A stretch of DNA of 64,000 bases. Origin: an uncultured Gemmata sp. (GTDB lineage: Bacteria > Planctomycetota > Planctomycetia > Gemmatales > Gemmataceae). Below the pieces are notes generated by a model, which saw only the letters and a program-made list of their open reading frames with translations, made no database searches and was not told the DNA's origin. Every line of letters starts with the position of its first letter. Position 1 is the stretch's first letter. The translations under genes and the position numbers were made by a program. The DNA is taken from the NCBI GenBank assembly GCA_937924775.1, contig CALDUT010000001.1, positions 372,001 through 436,000 of the forward strand. Direction: 5' to 3'. Of this stretch, positions 1 to 9,351 are shown piece after piece.

Positions 1-26
1 TCTTCGCCCCGCACACGCGGGGCCTT

Positions 27-935
27 GTGTGGTCTCTGGCTCCACGCGGCCTCAGCGGTGCGGAAGTCTGGTGTGGTCGCGACGACGATACCCCACGGAT
101 CGCGGTCAAAGCGTGGCCGGCACCGGTGACGCACGAGCGTCTTCAAGAAATCCACACGCAGATGCAGCGGGCCACGGCCCTACCGTTTGTTCCGCAAGTG
201 TTCGCGGGGGCCCACGGCACGACCTTCTCCTGGGCCGATCGCGTGTGGGATTGCTGCGCGTGGCAGCCGGGTCGTCCCCATTTCGCGCCAACCCTGGCAC
301 AAGTCGAAGCCGCCGGCGCTGCCCTGGCGCAACTCCATCAGATGTGGCGGACGGAACCCCGCTGGGGCCTATGCCCCGCCGTGGCAAACCGTTTGCGTCT
401 GTTGGCCGAATGCAAGCCGCTTTGGTCTACCCCGCCGAGCCGGTGGCCGCCGTTCCCCCACCCTCTCGATTCCCTGCTACCTGAGGTATTCACCATTTGT
501 CGTTCGCTCACTCCGCATGTTATCGCCACGTTACGAAGCCTGGAAGCAACGCCGGTTCCACTCCAGCTGTGTCTACGCGATGTCCGAGCTGATCATGTGT
601 TGTTCGAAGGAGAGGATGTGCGGGGAATCATCGACTTTGGAGCTGTCGCGGTGGATCATCCCGCGGTCGATCTGGCACGTCTGTTGAGCGATTATGAAAG
701 CTGGGACGATCAGCGTGTGTCCGTGGTCATGGCCGGGTATCAGCGAGTCGCCGGAATGGCCGCGTTTTCGGCAGAGGATGTGCGGCGGTTGGCCGGCACT
801 GGTGTGGTGTGTTCGATGGTCAGATGGTTGGTCCGACTTTTGGTGACGCAGGAATTTTGTGCGGACAACGAACTCCTGGTTCAGCGTTTATCGCAACTCT
901 TCAGGCGTGCCGAGGCGGTGGCTCGGTGGCTGTAG
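27..935 (+). CDS. Phosphotransferase-like protein (APH/choline kinase fold), probably 5'-partial
   Basis: Resembles aminoglycoside phosphotransferase/homoserine kinase-type enzymes, which transfer phosphate from ATP to a small molecule; the substrate cannot be told from the sequence. Seen: a GLSGAEVW nucleotide-loop-like start near residue 8, a catalytic-loop-like RDVRADH at 184-190 and IDFG at 202-205 (Mg-binding Asp), followed by DHPAVDLA as in this family. The usual HGD...N loop is altered: Leu precedes the RD and His stands where the Asn normally is, so activity is uncertain. The GTG at 27 is only the first start inside the window. The frame is open back to base 3, so the true start may lie upstream. 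Confidence 0.7.
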   Translation: MWSLAPRGLSGAEVWCGRDDDTPRIAVKAWPAPVTHERLQEIHTQMQRATALPFVPQVFAGAHGTTFSWADRVWDCCAWQPGRPHFAPTLAQVEAAGAALAQLHQMWRTEPRWGLCPAVANRLRLLAECKPLWSTPPSRWPPFPHPLDSLLPEVFTICRSLTPHVIATLRSLEATPVPLQLCLRDVRADHVLFEGEDVRGIIDFGAVAVDHPAVDLARLLSDYESWDDQRVSVVMAGYQRVAGMAAFSAEDVRRLAGTGVVCSMVRWLVRLLVTQEFCADNELLVQRLSQLFRRAEAVARWL

Positions 936-1240
936 CGGCAGCGGCTGGAACCGTCGGATTTCCCGGCAATGTGGGAGAAATTCGCGGGGCCGGCGATTTG
1001 ACAGCGTCGGAGGCCGTACTACGGTTCGAGTGTGAACGGGCCGTCTGGCAAGGCCGCCTTGGTCAACCACCAACGCCCGATGGTTCCCCTTGCCATACCG
1101 GTTTTTAGGGACGCGGACCAGGCGACAGATTCGTCTTCGCCCCGACAAACTGTGAACAACGGGAGAGACCGCTAGCGGGCCGGTGCGTGGAACCGCAGCC
1201 GTGATCCAGCCGGCTCGTGCAACACACCCGGAGAGAAGCC
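936..1240. other. Intergenic gap before the Tad locus
   Basis: No convincing gene. A TTGACA hexamer at 998-1003 with a weak TACGGT 16 nt further on could be a promoter for the pilin genes, but the -10 match is poor. Small open frames here show no homology I recognise. Confidence 0.35.
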
Positions 1241-1444
1241 ATGCTCGGCCGGTTCACCCGAAGGGTCGTCGCCTTCATACGCAAGGAGGATGGCCCGACC
1301 GCCGTCGAGTACGCCGTGATGCTGGCGTTGATCCTTGTGGTCCTGATCGCCGCCGTCAGCAACATCGGTAGTACGACGAACGAGATGTACAGCGACTTGA
1401 GCCTGCAAGGTGTCAAACCACCTAGCGGCTCAACCGGCACCTGA
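1241..1444 (+). CDS. flp: Flp/type IVb major-pilin-like protein 1
   Basis: A 67-residue Flp-family prepilin, the structural subunit of a Tad pilus. Seen: a short basic leader, then EDGPTAVEYAVMLALI, which fits the Flp processing motif G-x4-E-Y with cleavage expected after Gly18. A hydrophobic helix follows, then a short polar tail ending PPSGSTGT. The ATG at 1241 follows GAGAGAAG and is preferred over an in-frame GTG at 1217, which would put the leader far outside the family norm. It is the first of two tandem pilins heading the Tad locus. Confidence 0.9.
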   Translation: MLGRFTRRVVAFIRKEDGPTAVEYAVMLALILVVLIAAVSNIGSTTNEMYSDLSLQGVKPPSGSTGT

Positions 1445-1540
1445 AGGGTGCCACAGTGGGGCCACCCGCGATGTATGCAGACGGGGAACTCATACATCGC
1501 CCATTCGTGCTAGTTCTTTTTTCCACGGGAGATTCTGACC

Positions 1541-1738
1541 ATGCGCAGCCTGACCAAGAACCTGGTGTCGTTCCTGAAGGCGGAAGATGGCCCGACAGCC
1601 GTTGAATACGCTGTGATGTTGGCGTTGATCATCGTGGTGTGCATCGCAGCCATCACCACGCTGGGCTCGAACGCCAACAGCACCTTCAGCTTCGTGGGCT
1701 CGTCGATCCAACCGCCGGCCGGTGGTACCACCACCTGA
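1541..1738 (+). CDS. flp: Flp/type IVb pilin-like protein 2
   Basis: A second 65-residue Flp prepilin, 96 nt after the first. It carries the same EDGPTAVEYAVMLALI processing and helix region, with cleavage expected after Gly17. The C-terminal region differs from pilin 1 (SNANSTFSF...) but both end in a Pro-Pro-Gly/Ser/Thr tail (QPPAGGTTT here). The near-identical N-terminal segment with divergent tails suggests a local duplication that gave either a major/minor pilin pair or two alternative subunits. Confidence 0.9.
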   Translation: MRSLTKNLVSFLKAEDGPTAVEYAVMLALIIVVCIAAITTLGSNANSTFSFVGSSIQPPAGGTTT

Positions 1739-1879
1739 TCCGGTGGCTCGGTGCAGTGTGACTTACCGGGGGAAACAGGGACACGAGCCGGGCGCGGGTG
1801 CGACCCGGCTCGTGTCACGCCAGGGGCAGCCCGCCAGCCCGTGACATCCCAATTACGCACGCCAGAGGTGATTTGATCC

Positions 1880-2668
1880 ATGAACCAGTCCGCACCGGTG
1901 TTGGAGACGCCCACCCCGTCCACCCGTCCTCTGAATCCAGAGGATTCGCTCGGCATCGACCGCGCCTTCCTGCTTCAGATGGCCCGCATGCCCCTGTTGG
2001 CGCTACTGTGGGTTGCGGCCGCGGCCGTGGCTTCCCACGTGTGGGCCGCGCTCTGGCCGACCGGTCTGAATGCCGGACCATTGGTGGTCATCAGCTTCGG
2101 TATGATCCTCGCGGCTTGTATTGATGGCTGGGCCCTGAAAGTTCCCAATTGGATCACTCTTCCTCTCATTCTCAGCGGCTGGATGCTAGGTGCCTTGCAC
2201 GATTTCGGAATCGCGGTGGATTCGGGCACCGGAGGTTTCGGCATCGCGTTCATCGCCACCGGCGTGGGCTTTGCGCTGCTTTTCCCCATGCTGGCTATCC
2301 GCGGCGTGGGCGAAGGCGATGTGAAAATGCAAATGGGCTTCGGGGCTTGGGTCGGCGCTTACTTCGGAACCACGCACGAAACAGGCTTGCATGCCTTGGG
2401 CGTTGTGTTTTGGGCCTTCGCCTTCGGGGCGATCGTCGGAGGAGCGTTTGGCTTGGTCATCATTGTGCTGCGTCGCCGCTTTGGGGACAACGCGAACATG
2501 ATCCGCGAAATTTTCGCCGACTTGCGAATGATCGGTACCGGCCAGATCACTGCCGCAACCCAGCAAGCCCAGGCCCGACGCAGCCGGTGGACCAAATTGC
2601 CCTACGGAATCCCGTTGTGTGTGGGGTTCCTTATGTACTTGCTGTACATGCTGGTGCTGATGGCCTAA
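1880..2668 (+). CDS. tadV: Prepilin peptidase (A24 family, TadV/CpaA-like)
   Basis: A membrane aspartyl protease that cleaves the leader from Flp prepilins. Seen: multiple hydrophobic segments, a first conserved Asp in the ACIDGWALKVPN region and the GxGD motif as GEGD at residues 144-147. At 262 residues it is longer than minimal TadV proteins (about 150-170) because of an N-terminal polar extension and a C-terminal segment with an extra membrane span. AGAGGTG lies about 10 nt before the ATG. It sits directly after its presumed pilin substrates. Confidence 0.9.
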   Translation: MNQSAPVLETPTPSTRPLNPEDSLGIDRAFLLQMARMPLLALLWVAAAAVASHVWAALWPTGLNAGPLVVISFGMILAACIDGWALKVPNWITLPLILSGWMLGALHDFGIAVDSGTGGFGIAFIATGVGFALLFPMLAIRGVGEGDVKMQMGFGAWVGAYFGTTHETGLHALGVVFWAFAFGAIVGGAFGLVIIVLRRRFGDNANMIREIFADLRMIGTGQITAATQQAQARRSRWTKLPYGIPLCVGFLMYLLYMLVLMA

Positions 2669-3079
2669 GTCCGCCAGAAAGCCGACAACGGCCAGCCGTA
2701 ACAATTTTTCACCCAAAGCCGAGAAAATCACCGACTCGCACCGACACGGACTTTCCCGGTGAACTATAGAACTGGCAAGCTGTGAATTTTCGGCACGATC
2801 ACGAACTTGTGAAAGACTGAAGGAACCGGACCTCCCCTGCCGATTCAGTTGGCGGGGAGAAAAGACGCTACACCACACAACCCTGGTAAATCCGGCAGGA
2901 TCGTGCCAACCGGCACAAAAGGCCCGGCCGGAGAAACCGCTGAGCGATTCTCGGTGTGCGGCCTCGGTTCCGATAACGCGGCTTCAACGCCTCTGGCGAC
3001 CTGTCGGACGGATTGTGGCCGCGGCTAGGCCCGCTACTGTGGAACATTCGCCTGTTAATTTCTCCAAGGGTATGCACCC
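2669..3079. other. Intergenic gap between the peptidase and cpaB
   Basis: No gene seen. It contains a hairpin at 2832-2859 and a small GTGCC-AACC-GGCAC hairpin at 2903-2916. A TATAGA at 2765-2770 could be a -10 element but lacks a good -35. The gap separates the pilin/peptidase block from the assembly genes, so separate expression of the two blocks is possible. Confidence 0.4.
2832..2859 (+). terminator. Hairpin after the prepilin peptidase gene
   Basis: CTCCCC-t-GCC pairs with GGCGGGGAG around a 9-nt loop. There is no long T-tract after it, so termination is inferred only from stem strength and its place between pilin/peptidase and assembly genes. It could let the pilins be made in excess over the machine. 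Confidence 0.4.
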
Positions 3080-4429
3080 ATGAAACAAAAAAATGTGGTG
3101 TTGATGGTCATTGCGGTCGGGTGCGGCTTAGCGGCCGCATTCCTGACGTCGCAGATGAATGCCAAAAACCAAGTGGAACAAGTCGACGTGATCGTTGCAG
3201 CCAAAGACTTACCCGTGGGCACAACCATCACACGCGAAGAACTGAACAAACTCGTGAAAATCAAAAGCGTACCCAAGGATGCCCTGCCGCCCGCGTATGT
3301 CACCAACATGGACGAGTTGGTGGACAAACGCCTGTCGCGGCCACTGCGGGCGGAAGAAACCTTCAACCCCCAAGACTTGCTCAAAGGTGGGGCGATCACC
3401 CTGCCGCCCGGGTACAACATGGTATCGCTGCCGGTCAGCGTAGGGCAGGCCGCCGCGGGTTTCGTTGGTCCGGGCAGCCGGGTGGATGTCATCGCCAGCG
3501 TGCGTTTGAGCAATCAACTGAAAGCCTTCCCCCTCTTGGTCAACATGTTGGTGGTCGCGGTGGATACCCAAACGACCTATCAGGGCAACGGGGTCTTCCC
3601 CAGCCTGAATATGGTTTCGTTCGCGGTCAAACCCAAAGAAGCCTTGGTATTGTCGCTGGCGAAAAGCCGCGGCTGCAATTTGGAGCTGATGCTTCGCCAC
3701 CCCGAAACGAGCAATCCCAACGAAACCAATGATGATAAACTCGATGCCATCATCAAATTGCTATCAGATGAACGGGGGAGCAAAGCTTTGGTGGCCCAAC
3801 CCGGCAATCAAGATACGCCCGATGGCCCCAATCTGATTCCCGATGAACCCCAACCCTCCACTCCCAAAGCCACCCCGAAGCCCGAACCCAAGCCGGAGCC
3901 GCCGGCTTCGCCCGAGCCGCCGGTGGCGCCGCCGCCGAGCCTGGCCACCGTCACGGTGCTTGTCGCCAAGCAGGATATTGACGCCAATACCGTGCTGACC
4001 AACGACTTGATCACCACCGCGTTCGAATGGAAAGAATTGCCCAAGGATTATGCGGCCGATGCCGTCCGCGATCTGGCCGAGCATGTGGGCCAGGTTCTCA
4101 AAACGGGCGTGGCGAAAGGTCAATGGGTGACAGGATTTATGATCGGTGCGGCTTCCTCGAAAGCCCCACCGCAAGATCCTTTCACCCTGCCCAAACCCGG
4201 ACCGATCCCCGAAGTCAAACCGGTGCTGGTCAAACAGAACTTCCACGATGTCGCGGTTCACTCGGCGTCGGGTACTCGCATCCACCGCTATGTGGAAGTG
4301 GCCCCGGGGCAATGGAAAAAAGTCGCCGAGCTGACACCCGAACAAGCGGCTCGATCGCATGCGGCCAACACGCCCCCTGAAACACCCAAAACTCCCGAAG
4401 CCCCCCCGCGGGAGAAACACATTGATTGA
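3080..4429 (+). CDS. cpaB: Flp pilus assembly protein CpaB/RcpC
   Basis: A periplasmic, inner-membrane-anchored Tad component thought to link to the secretin. Seen: an N-terminal hydrophobic anchor (residues ~5-22), then a SAF-like domain (VIVAAKDLPVGTTITREEL, ~36-95) and a further conserved CpaB region. A Pro/Glu/Lys-rich linker (~250-290) leads to a second SAF-like segment (VTVLVAKQDIDANTVLTNDL, ~292-355). At 449 residues it is longer than typical CpaB (about 250-300), explained by the linker and the second SAF-like unit. The stop lies 191 nt before the secretin start. Confidence 0.88.
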   Translation: MKQKNVVLMVIAVGCGLAAAFLTSQMNAKNQVEQVDVIVAAKDLPVGTTITREELNKLVKIKSVPKDALPPAYVTNMDELVDKRLSRPLRAEETFNPQDLLKGGAITLPPGYNMVSLPVSVGQAAAGFVGPGSRVDVIASVRLSNQLKAFPLLVNMLVVAVDTQTTYQGNGVFPSLNMVSFAVKPKEALVLSLAKSRGCNLELMLRHPETSNPNETNDDKLDAIIKLLSDERGSKALVAQPGNQDTPDGPNLIPDEPQPSTPKATPKPEPKPEPPASPEPPVAPPPSLATVTVLVAKQDIDANTVLTNDLITTAFEWKELPKDYAADAVRDLAEHVGQVLKTGVAKGQWVTGFMIGAASSKAPPQDPFTLPKPGPIPEVKPVLVKQNFHDVAVHSASGTRIHRYVEVAPGQWKKVAELTPEQAARSHAANTPPETPKTPEAPPREKHID

Positions 4430-4620
4430 GAGCAACTATTCCCCTCGCGAAGGCGAGTTCGCGGGGGGAACCCAGCCGCCGAGCGGGCATCCTGGACCCA
4501 GGCCCCACACTCGGCGGATACCCCGGTCGGTCGTTCCCGACCATGATTCGATCCCAACCGGCGGCATCCCCAATGCCGCCGGGCTTGGAAACGAACCTCA
4601 AAGCGAGGAGAGGTGAAAGG

Positions 4621-6354
4621 ATGCACCGCCACCATACAACCCTGCGGCGGATGCCGTGGGTGATGACTCTGACCGTCGGCCTCGTGGTGACCCTGACCGG
4701 GCACGCCCAGCCGCCGGACCCGAAAATGCCGCCGTCGGTTCAGGTCGATCCCAAAACCGGCGCACTGATTGTACCGTTGGGTGGATTGGCCAGTTTCGAC
4801 CCCAAACTCACCGAGCCGCCCAGCGATATTCTGGTCAGTCGCGAAGACATTCTCGGAGTGCGATTGGATCCGAACGATCCCAAAAAATTGCTTCTGACCG
4901 GGAAAGTTGCGGGTTTGAGTCAACTGACCATCGTTCAGAAAGAAAAGCCGTCATTGAAATACGATGTCGTCGTTCAGCCGGACTTGGCCCTGCTTCGCAA
5001 CGTCATCAAGCGAACGGTGCCGACCTCGAACGTCGATGTTCAACCCGGTGTGGGGAATGTGATCGTTCTGAGTGGCTATGTGACCTCGCCGCAAGATGCC
5101 GACACCATCACGCGACTGGCGACAAGCGCTGTGGGCGGAAACCCGAACAACCTGGTCAACGCGATTCAGGTCGGCGGTGTGCAACAGGTGCAGATTGACG
5201 TGGTCATTGCGTCGGTGGATCGCAACCTGCTGCGGGCCCGGGGTTTCGACTTCGCCCTGCCCGGAGCCGGCAATGGAACTTCATTCAACAGCCTCATCAG
5301 CGGTCTGTTAGGCACGCAGCAAATGGGCGGTGCAGCGGGTGGTGGAGGCGTGGGCGGAGCCGCGGCCGGGCCGATGTTCAACCCCAACGCCAACCTGCAA
5401 TTGGCCATTATTCCGGACAAGTTCTTCGGTGCCTTGCAGGCTCTCCGCAGCGAAGGGGTGGCCAAATTCCTCGCTGAACCGAAGGTAGTGACCCAAACGG
5501 GCCGCCCGGCCTTCTTCCGAGCCGGTGGCCAACAGGCCATCCTCAGCCAAACGGCGGGCATCACTGGTCCGGGTGTGACCTTGGTTCCCTTCGGGACGCA
5601 ATTGGAAGTGGTGCCGATTGTCTATGGCAACAACATGATCTGGCTGGACATTCGCCCGAGTGTGACCGCGGTCAATCAAGGTTTGGGGATCAACGTCGGC
5701 GGTGCGCTGAGCCCCGGCTTCTCCGAGCAAAGCGTGCAATCGACGGTGTTGTTGGAATCCGGCCAAACCTTTGCCATCGGGGGGTTGATTCAAACGAGTG
5801 TGCAGGCTTCGGCGAGCAAAGTGCCGTTCCTCGGGGATTTGCCCTACATCGGCCCGGCCCTCAGCTCGGTGAGCTATGAAACGCGAGAAAGCGAATTGGT
5901 GATCCTGGTGACTCCACGCTTGGTCCACCCGATGGACCAGTGTCAAACGCCGAAGCGATTGCCAGGCCAAGAAACCCGCACCCCCGATGATTATGAACTA
6001 TTCTTGGAAAACATACTGGAAGCACCGCGGGGGCAACGGAAGGTGTGGAACGGGAAGTGTTACAACGCCGCCTACAAGTGTGACCCAACGTTGAGCAAGT
6101 ACCCGTGTGCCGGCAACGTTTGCACCGGTCCCAACGGCACCTGCTTGCCAATGCCAGTTCCCGGTCCCTTGCATGCAGCCACCGGTGGCTACGCCCCGAC
6201 CACCCCGGCCCCGATTCCCGTATCGCCGGTCAACGGAGCCAGTGGCGTCCCCGCGCCGATGCCGGAACCGACGACTCTCCCGGCCATCCCTGGCACACCG
6301 GTGGGCGAGGATTCCGGCTCATCCGTGCCTACCCTTCCACCGGTGGGAGGGTGA
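4621..6354 (+). CDS. cpaC: Tad secretin (CpaC/RcpA; type II/III secretion secretin family)
   Basis: An outer-membrane secretin forming the exit channel of the Tad pilus. Seen: a signal peptide (WVMTLTVGLVVTLTGHAQ), an N-terminal pilus-assembly domain (~40-110), a BON-like segment (~125-185), and the C-terminal secretin domain with the signature VPFLGDLPYIG from residue 401. After the barrel comes a Cys-containing segment and a Pro-rich tail to residue 577. The ATG at 4621 follows a strong GAGGAGAGGTG. A TTG-initiated extension to 4426 is open but lacks a signal peptide and overlaps cpaB, so it was not used. Confidence 0.92.
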   Translation: MHRHHTTLRRMPWVMTLTVGLVVTLTGHAQPPDPKMPPSVQVDPKTGALIVPLGGLASFDPKLTEPPSDILVSREDILGVRLDPNDPKKLLLTGKVAGLSQLTIVQKEKPSLKYDVVVQPDLALLRNVIKRTVPTSNVDVQPGVGNVIVLSGYVTSPQDADTITRLATSAVGGNPNNLVNAIQVGGVQQVQIDVVIASVDRNLLRARGFDFALPGAGNGTSFNSLISGLLGTQQMGGAAGGGGVGGAAAGPMFNPNANLQLAIIPDKFFGALQALRSEGVAKFLAEPKVVTQTGRPAFFRAGGQQAILSQTAGITGPGVTLVPFGTQLEVVPIVYGNNMIWLDIRPSVTAVNQGLGINVGGALSPGFSEQSVQSTVLLESGQTFAIGGLIQTSVQASASKVPFLGDLPYIGPALSSVSYETRESELVILVTPRLVHPMDQCQTPKRLPGQETRTPDDYELFLENILEAPRGQRKVWNGKCYNAAYKCDPTLSKYPCAGNVCTGPNGTCLPMPVPGPLHAATGGYAPTTPAPIPVSPVNGASGVPAPMPEPTTLPAIPGTPVGEDSGSSVPTLPPVGG

Positions 6355-6394
6355 ACCCCTTGGGTTCGGCGGGAGTCGATCCAGAATGTGCCCT

Positions 6395-6419
6395 AACCCC
6401 GGGACTTGCGCCCGGGGTT
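6395..6419 (+). terminator. Strong hairpin between cpaC and cpaE
   Basis: AACCCCGGG-acttgcg-CCCGGGGTT is a perfect 9-bp stem with a 7-nt loop. No T-tract follows. It may be a partial terminator or an mRNA-processing/stability element within the Tad operon. Confidence 0.45.
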
Positions 6420-6466
6420 CCGCCGCGGAGTCATCGGCCGCGGTCTAACCGAGTTGAGTGGTGACT

Positions 6467-7687
6467 ATGCAACGCGTCGCGATCGTAGACCCGACGGAAT
6501 CGACCCGCGAATCGCTCCGCACACTGCTGTTGGGCGTGGACTTTGTGTGGCTGGAGGCGGAATGCGCGCGTTACGAGTACTTCTTCGAAGTCATTCAGCA
6601 ATCGATGCCCGACCTGGCCATTGTCGCCCTCGACGCTGACAAGAATAAAGCCCTGCAAATGATCAGCCAATTGGCGGTGGAATACCCGACACTGCCGATC
6701 CTGACCATTAGCTACGACCATCAGGCACTCTTGCAATCATTGCAAAAAGGGGCCAAGTACTTCCTAACGCACCCGGTGGGTCTGGAAGATATGCTCAACG
6801 CCCTCCGCCGGGCGTTGGGGGATGCCGGCAGTAGTGGCGAACAGCATGCGCTGGGCAGCCCTACCCTGCGCGCCACTGGGGCCTCGTCGATGATCGCGGT
6901 GCTCGGTTCGCGCGGCGGCGTCGGGACCACCACCCTGGCCGTCAACCTCGCGGCGACCCTCGCGGCCGATCCCAATAACACCACCGCGCTCATCGACCTG
7001 GATTTAGCACTGGGTGATGCCGACATCGCCCTCGAAGTGTCGGGCTATGAGAATATCTCGATTTCGGACTTGGCCCGCAACATCGAACGGCTCGATATGA
7101 ACTTTCTCCGCCGGGCCATGGCCCGCCATGAGGCCTCGGGGCTGTCGATCCTCCGCCATCCGCTGGAAATTGCGGAAGGCAGCATCGTCCACGAACAGCA
7201 TGTCGAACGTATTTTGAACCTGCTAAAAATCAGTTACACCCACTTGATTCTCGATCTGTCCAAATCGTTGCTCCCGACGGATCTGATGGCCTTGCGGATG
7301 GCCGATCTGATTTTGCTGGTAGCGCAGTTGGAATTATCGAGCCTGCGGAACGTCGTGCGGCTGATTCATTGCCTCAATAGCGATGACAATCTCGGCGAGA
7401 AGATTCGCGTGGTGATCAACCGTCTGGGGGCTGATGCGGTGGAGGAGGGGATCAGCCTCAAGAAGGCTGAAGAAGTGATCGGCAAGCCGATTTTCTGGCA
7501 AATCCCCAACGACACCAAGGCCGTGATCGGAGCCCGGGTGGCGGGCGAACCCCTGATCCGCCATGCTCCCAAATCCCGCGTGCAGCAAAGCCTCCACGGT
7601 TTAACCCAAGCCCTCTACGGCAAACCCGTGAGCAACCCCAAAGATTCCCGCAGCAGCAAATGGGGGGGGTTCTTCAGCAAACGCTAG
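6467..7687 (+). CDS. cpaE: Pilus assembly ATPase CpaE/TadZ-like (ParA/MinD superfamily)
   Basis: CpaE/TadZ proteins localise the Tad machine at the cell envelope. Seen: an N-terminal receiver-like domain (~1-125) followed by a MinD/ParA-type ATPase domain with a deviant Walker A, SRGGVGTTT, at 148-156, so Thr replaces the usual P-loop Lys. DLDLALGD follows at about 185. The receiver half lacks the usual phospho-acceptor Asp: Ala lies where PDLxxxD is expected (PDLAIVALD). This is probably a pseudo-receiver. ATG 6467 is preferred over the two GTGs 6-9 nt upstream. 406 residues. Confidence 0.9.
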   Translation: MQRVAIVDPTESTRESLRTLLLGVDFVWLEAECARYEYFFEVIQQSMPDLAIVALDADKNKALQMISQLAVEYPTLPILTISYDHQALLQSLQKGAKYFLTHPVGLEDMLNALRRALGDAGSSGEQHALGSPTLRATGASSMIAVLGSRGGVGTTTLAVNLAATLAADPNNTTALIDLDLALGDADIALEVSGYENISISDLARNIERLDMNFLRRAMARHEASGLSILRHPLEIAEGSIVHEQHVERILNLLKISYTHLILDLSKSLLPTDLMALRMADLILLVAQLELSSLRNVVRLIHCLNSDDNLGEKIRVVINRLGADAVEEGISLKKAEEVIGKPIFWQIPNDTKAVIGARVAGEPLIRHAPKSRVQQSLHGLTQALYGKPVSNPKDSRSSKWGGFFSKR

Positions 7688-7784
7688 GTGAACGTAGACC
7701 TCCACGTTCGACAATCCGGGTGATCGAGACGACCTGCGAATTGTCCCGTGGTTGACCTTGGACCCTAACAGGAACTGTGACACC

Positions 7785-9182
7785 ATGAGCCGGCTTCAAC
7801 AAGGAATCTCGAAACTCAACAGCTTGCAGAGCAGCAATAGCATCGGCGGTGCCAGTAGCATTTCCCGCCTTTCCAGCCCCAGCGTGGGCGGGCCGGGCGG
7901 CAGCAGCAAGAACTTTGAAGAGTTGAAACGGCAAATTCATGCCAAACTCGTGGAACGGCTGGACTTCACCCGGGTGCGCGACCTGTCCAGCGACGCGATG
8001 CGCCGCGACATCCGCCGCGTCATCGAACACCTGTGCGATACGGAAAACCCCCTGCTCAACCGCATTGAGCGGGAAAAACTCATCGAAGAGGTGCTCGATG
8101 AAACCCTGGGTTTCGGCCCTCTGGAAGTGCTGCTCAAAGACCCCACAATCAGCGATATTCTCGTCAATGGCCCCTACAAGTGTTACGTCGAACGTCGGGG
8201 CAAACTCGAAAAGGTGGATGTCAAATTCCGCGACAACGATCACTTGATGCAGATCATCGACCGGATCGTGTCCAAAGTTGGCCGCCGCGTGGACGAAACC
8301 AGCCCGATGGTCGATGCCCGCTTGCCCGACGGTTCGCGGGTCAATGCGGTCATTCCTCCGATCGCCCTCGATGGCCCCAGTCTGAGCATTCGTCGCTTCG
8401 GCTCCAACCCGCTGAAGCTTGAAGACCTGCTCAATTACAAGGCTTTCACCCCGGAAATGGCCATGCTGATGGAGGCGTGTATCAAAGCCCGTCTCAACAT
8501 CATCATCTCCGGCGGCACCGGTTGCGGTAAGACCACACTGCTCAATACGCTGTCCAGCTTTATCCCCGGAGATGAACGGGTCGTCACCATCGAAGATGCC
8601 GCGGAACTCCAACTGCAACAGGATCACGTCGTGCGGTTGGAAACCCGGCCGCCCAACATCGAAGGTAAAGGCGCGGTGACCACCCGCGACTGTGTCCGCA
8701 ACGCGCTGCGGATGCGGCCCGAACGTATCATCATCGGCGAAGTGCGGGGGGCCGAAGCCCTCGATATGCTGCAAGCGATGAACACCGGGCACGGCGGTTC
8801 CTTGGCCACCCTGCACGCCAACAGCCCCCGCGAGGCTCTCACCCGCTTGGAAACGATGATCATGATGGGCGGCTTCGAATTGCCGGTCAAAGCTATGCGG
8901 CAGCAGATCAGTTCCGCCATCGACCTGATTATCCAGGCCAACCGGCTGCAAGGCGGGCCGCGGAAGATCACCCACATCACGGAAGTGATGAACATGGAAC
9001 AAGACATCATCATCATGCAAGACATCTTCCGCTACAAGCAGTTGGGCATCGACCAAAACGGTCGTGCCTACGGGCAATTCGAGGCCACCGGGGTTCGTCC
9101 CTCCTTCATCGCCCGGCTGGAAGCCAAGGGTGTGAAGTTGCCGTCGAATATGTTCGCGGAACGGGTCCTCATGCGTGATTGA
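7785..9182 (+). CDS. cpaF: Tad secretion ATPase CpaF/TadA
   Basis: The type II/IV secretion superfamily ATPase that powers pilus assembly. Seen: an N-terminal CpaF domain (~40-200), Walker [10 protein letters not shown] at 243-251, an Asp box and Walker B region around [12 protein letters not shown] and [10 protein letters not shown], and the His-box [13 protein letters not shown] near 345. It has the usual length for the family at 465 residues. The N-terminal ~35 residues are Ser/Gly-rich and poorly conserved. AGGAA lies 10 nt upstream of ATG 7785; a TTG at 7752 is possible but less likely. Confidence 0.95.
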   Translation: MSRLQQGISKLNSLQSSNSIGGASSISRLSSPSVGGPGGSSKNFEELKRQIHAKLVERLDFTRVRDLSSDAMRRDIRRVIEHLCDTENPLLNRIEREKLIEEVLDETLGFGPLEVLLKDPTISDILVNGPYKCYVERRGKLEKVDVKFRDNDHLMQIIDRIVSKVGRRVDETSPMVDARLPDGSRVNAVIPPIALDGPSLSIRRFGSNPLKLEDLLNYKAFTPEMAMLMEACIKARLNIIISGGTGCGKTTLLNTLSSFIPGDERVVTIEDAAELQLQQDHVVRLETRPPNIEGKGAVTTRDCVRNALRMRPERIIIGEVRGAEALDMLQAMNTGHGGSLATLHANSPREALTRLETMIMMGGFELPVKAMRQQISSAIDLIIQANRLQGGPRKITHITEVMNMEQDIIIMQDIFRYKQLGIDQNGRAYGQFEATGVRPSFIARLEAKGVKLPSNMFAERVLMRD

Positions 9183-9351
9183 GAGAACCCGATGTCCAGA
9201 TGGTGGATAATTGTTCAAAAATTGATCAGGATTCGCGGTGGTAACCGCGCCGCTGGCTGGCCGATGCAACCGCCGCCGGAATTGACCGACTCGCCACCCT
9301 AACAGAATTGGGCTGATGGGCCCCTGAGACCCCCTGCACCAGGTACCGCGT

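Noticed and set aside
4426-4620. In-frame TTG extension of the secretin
   Set aside because: Would overlap cpaB, lacks a signal peptide, and a strong GAGGAGAGGTG precedes ATG 4621.
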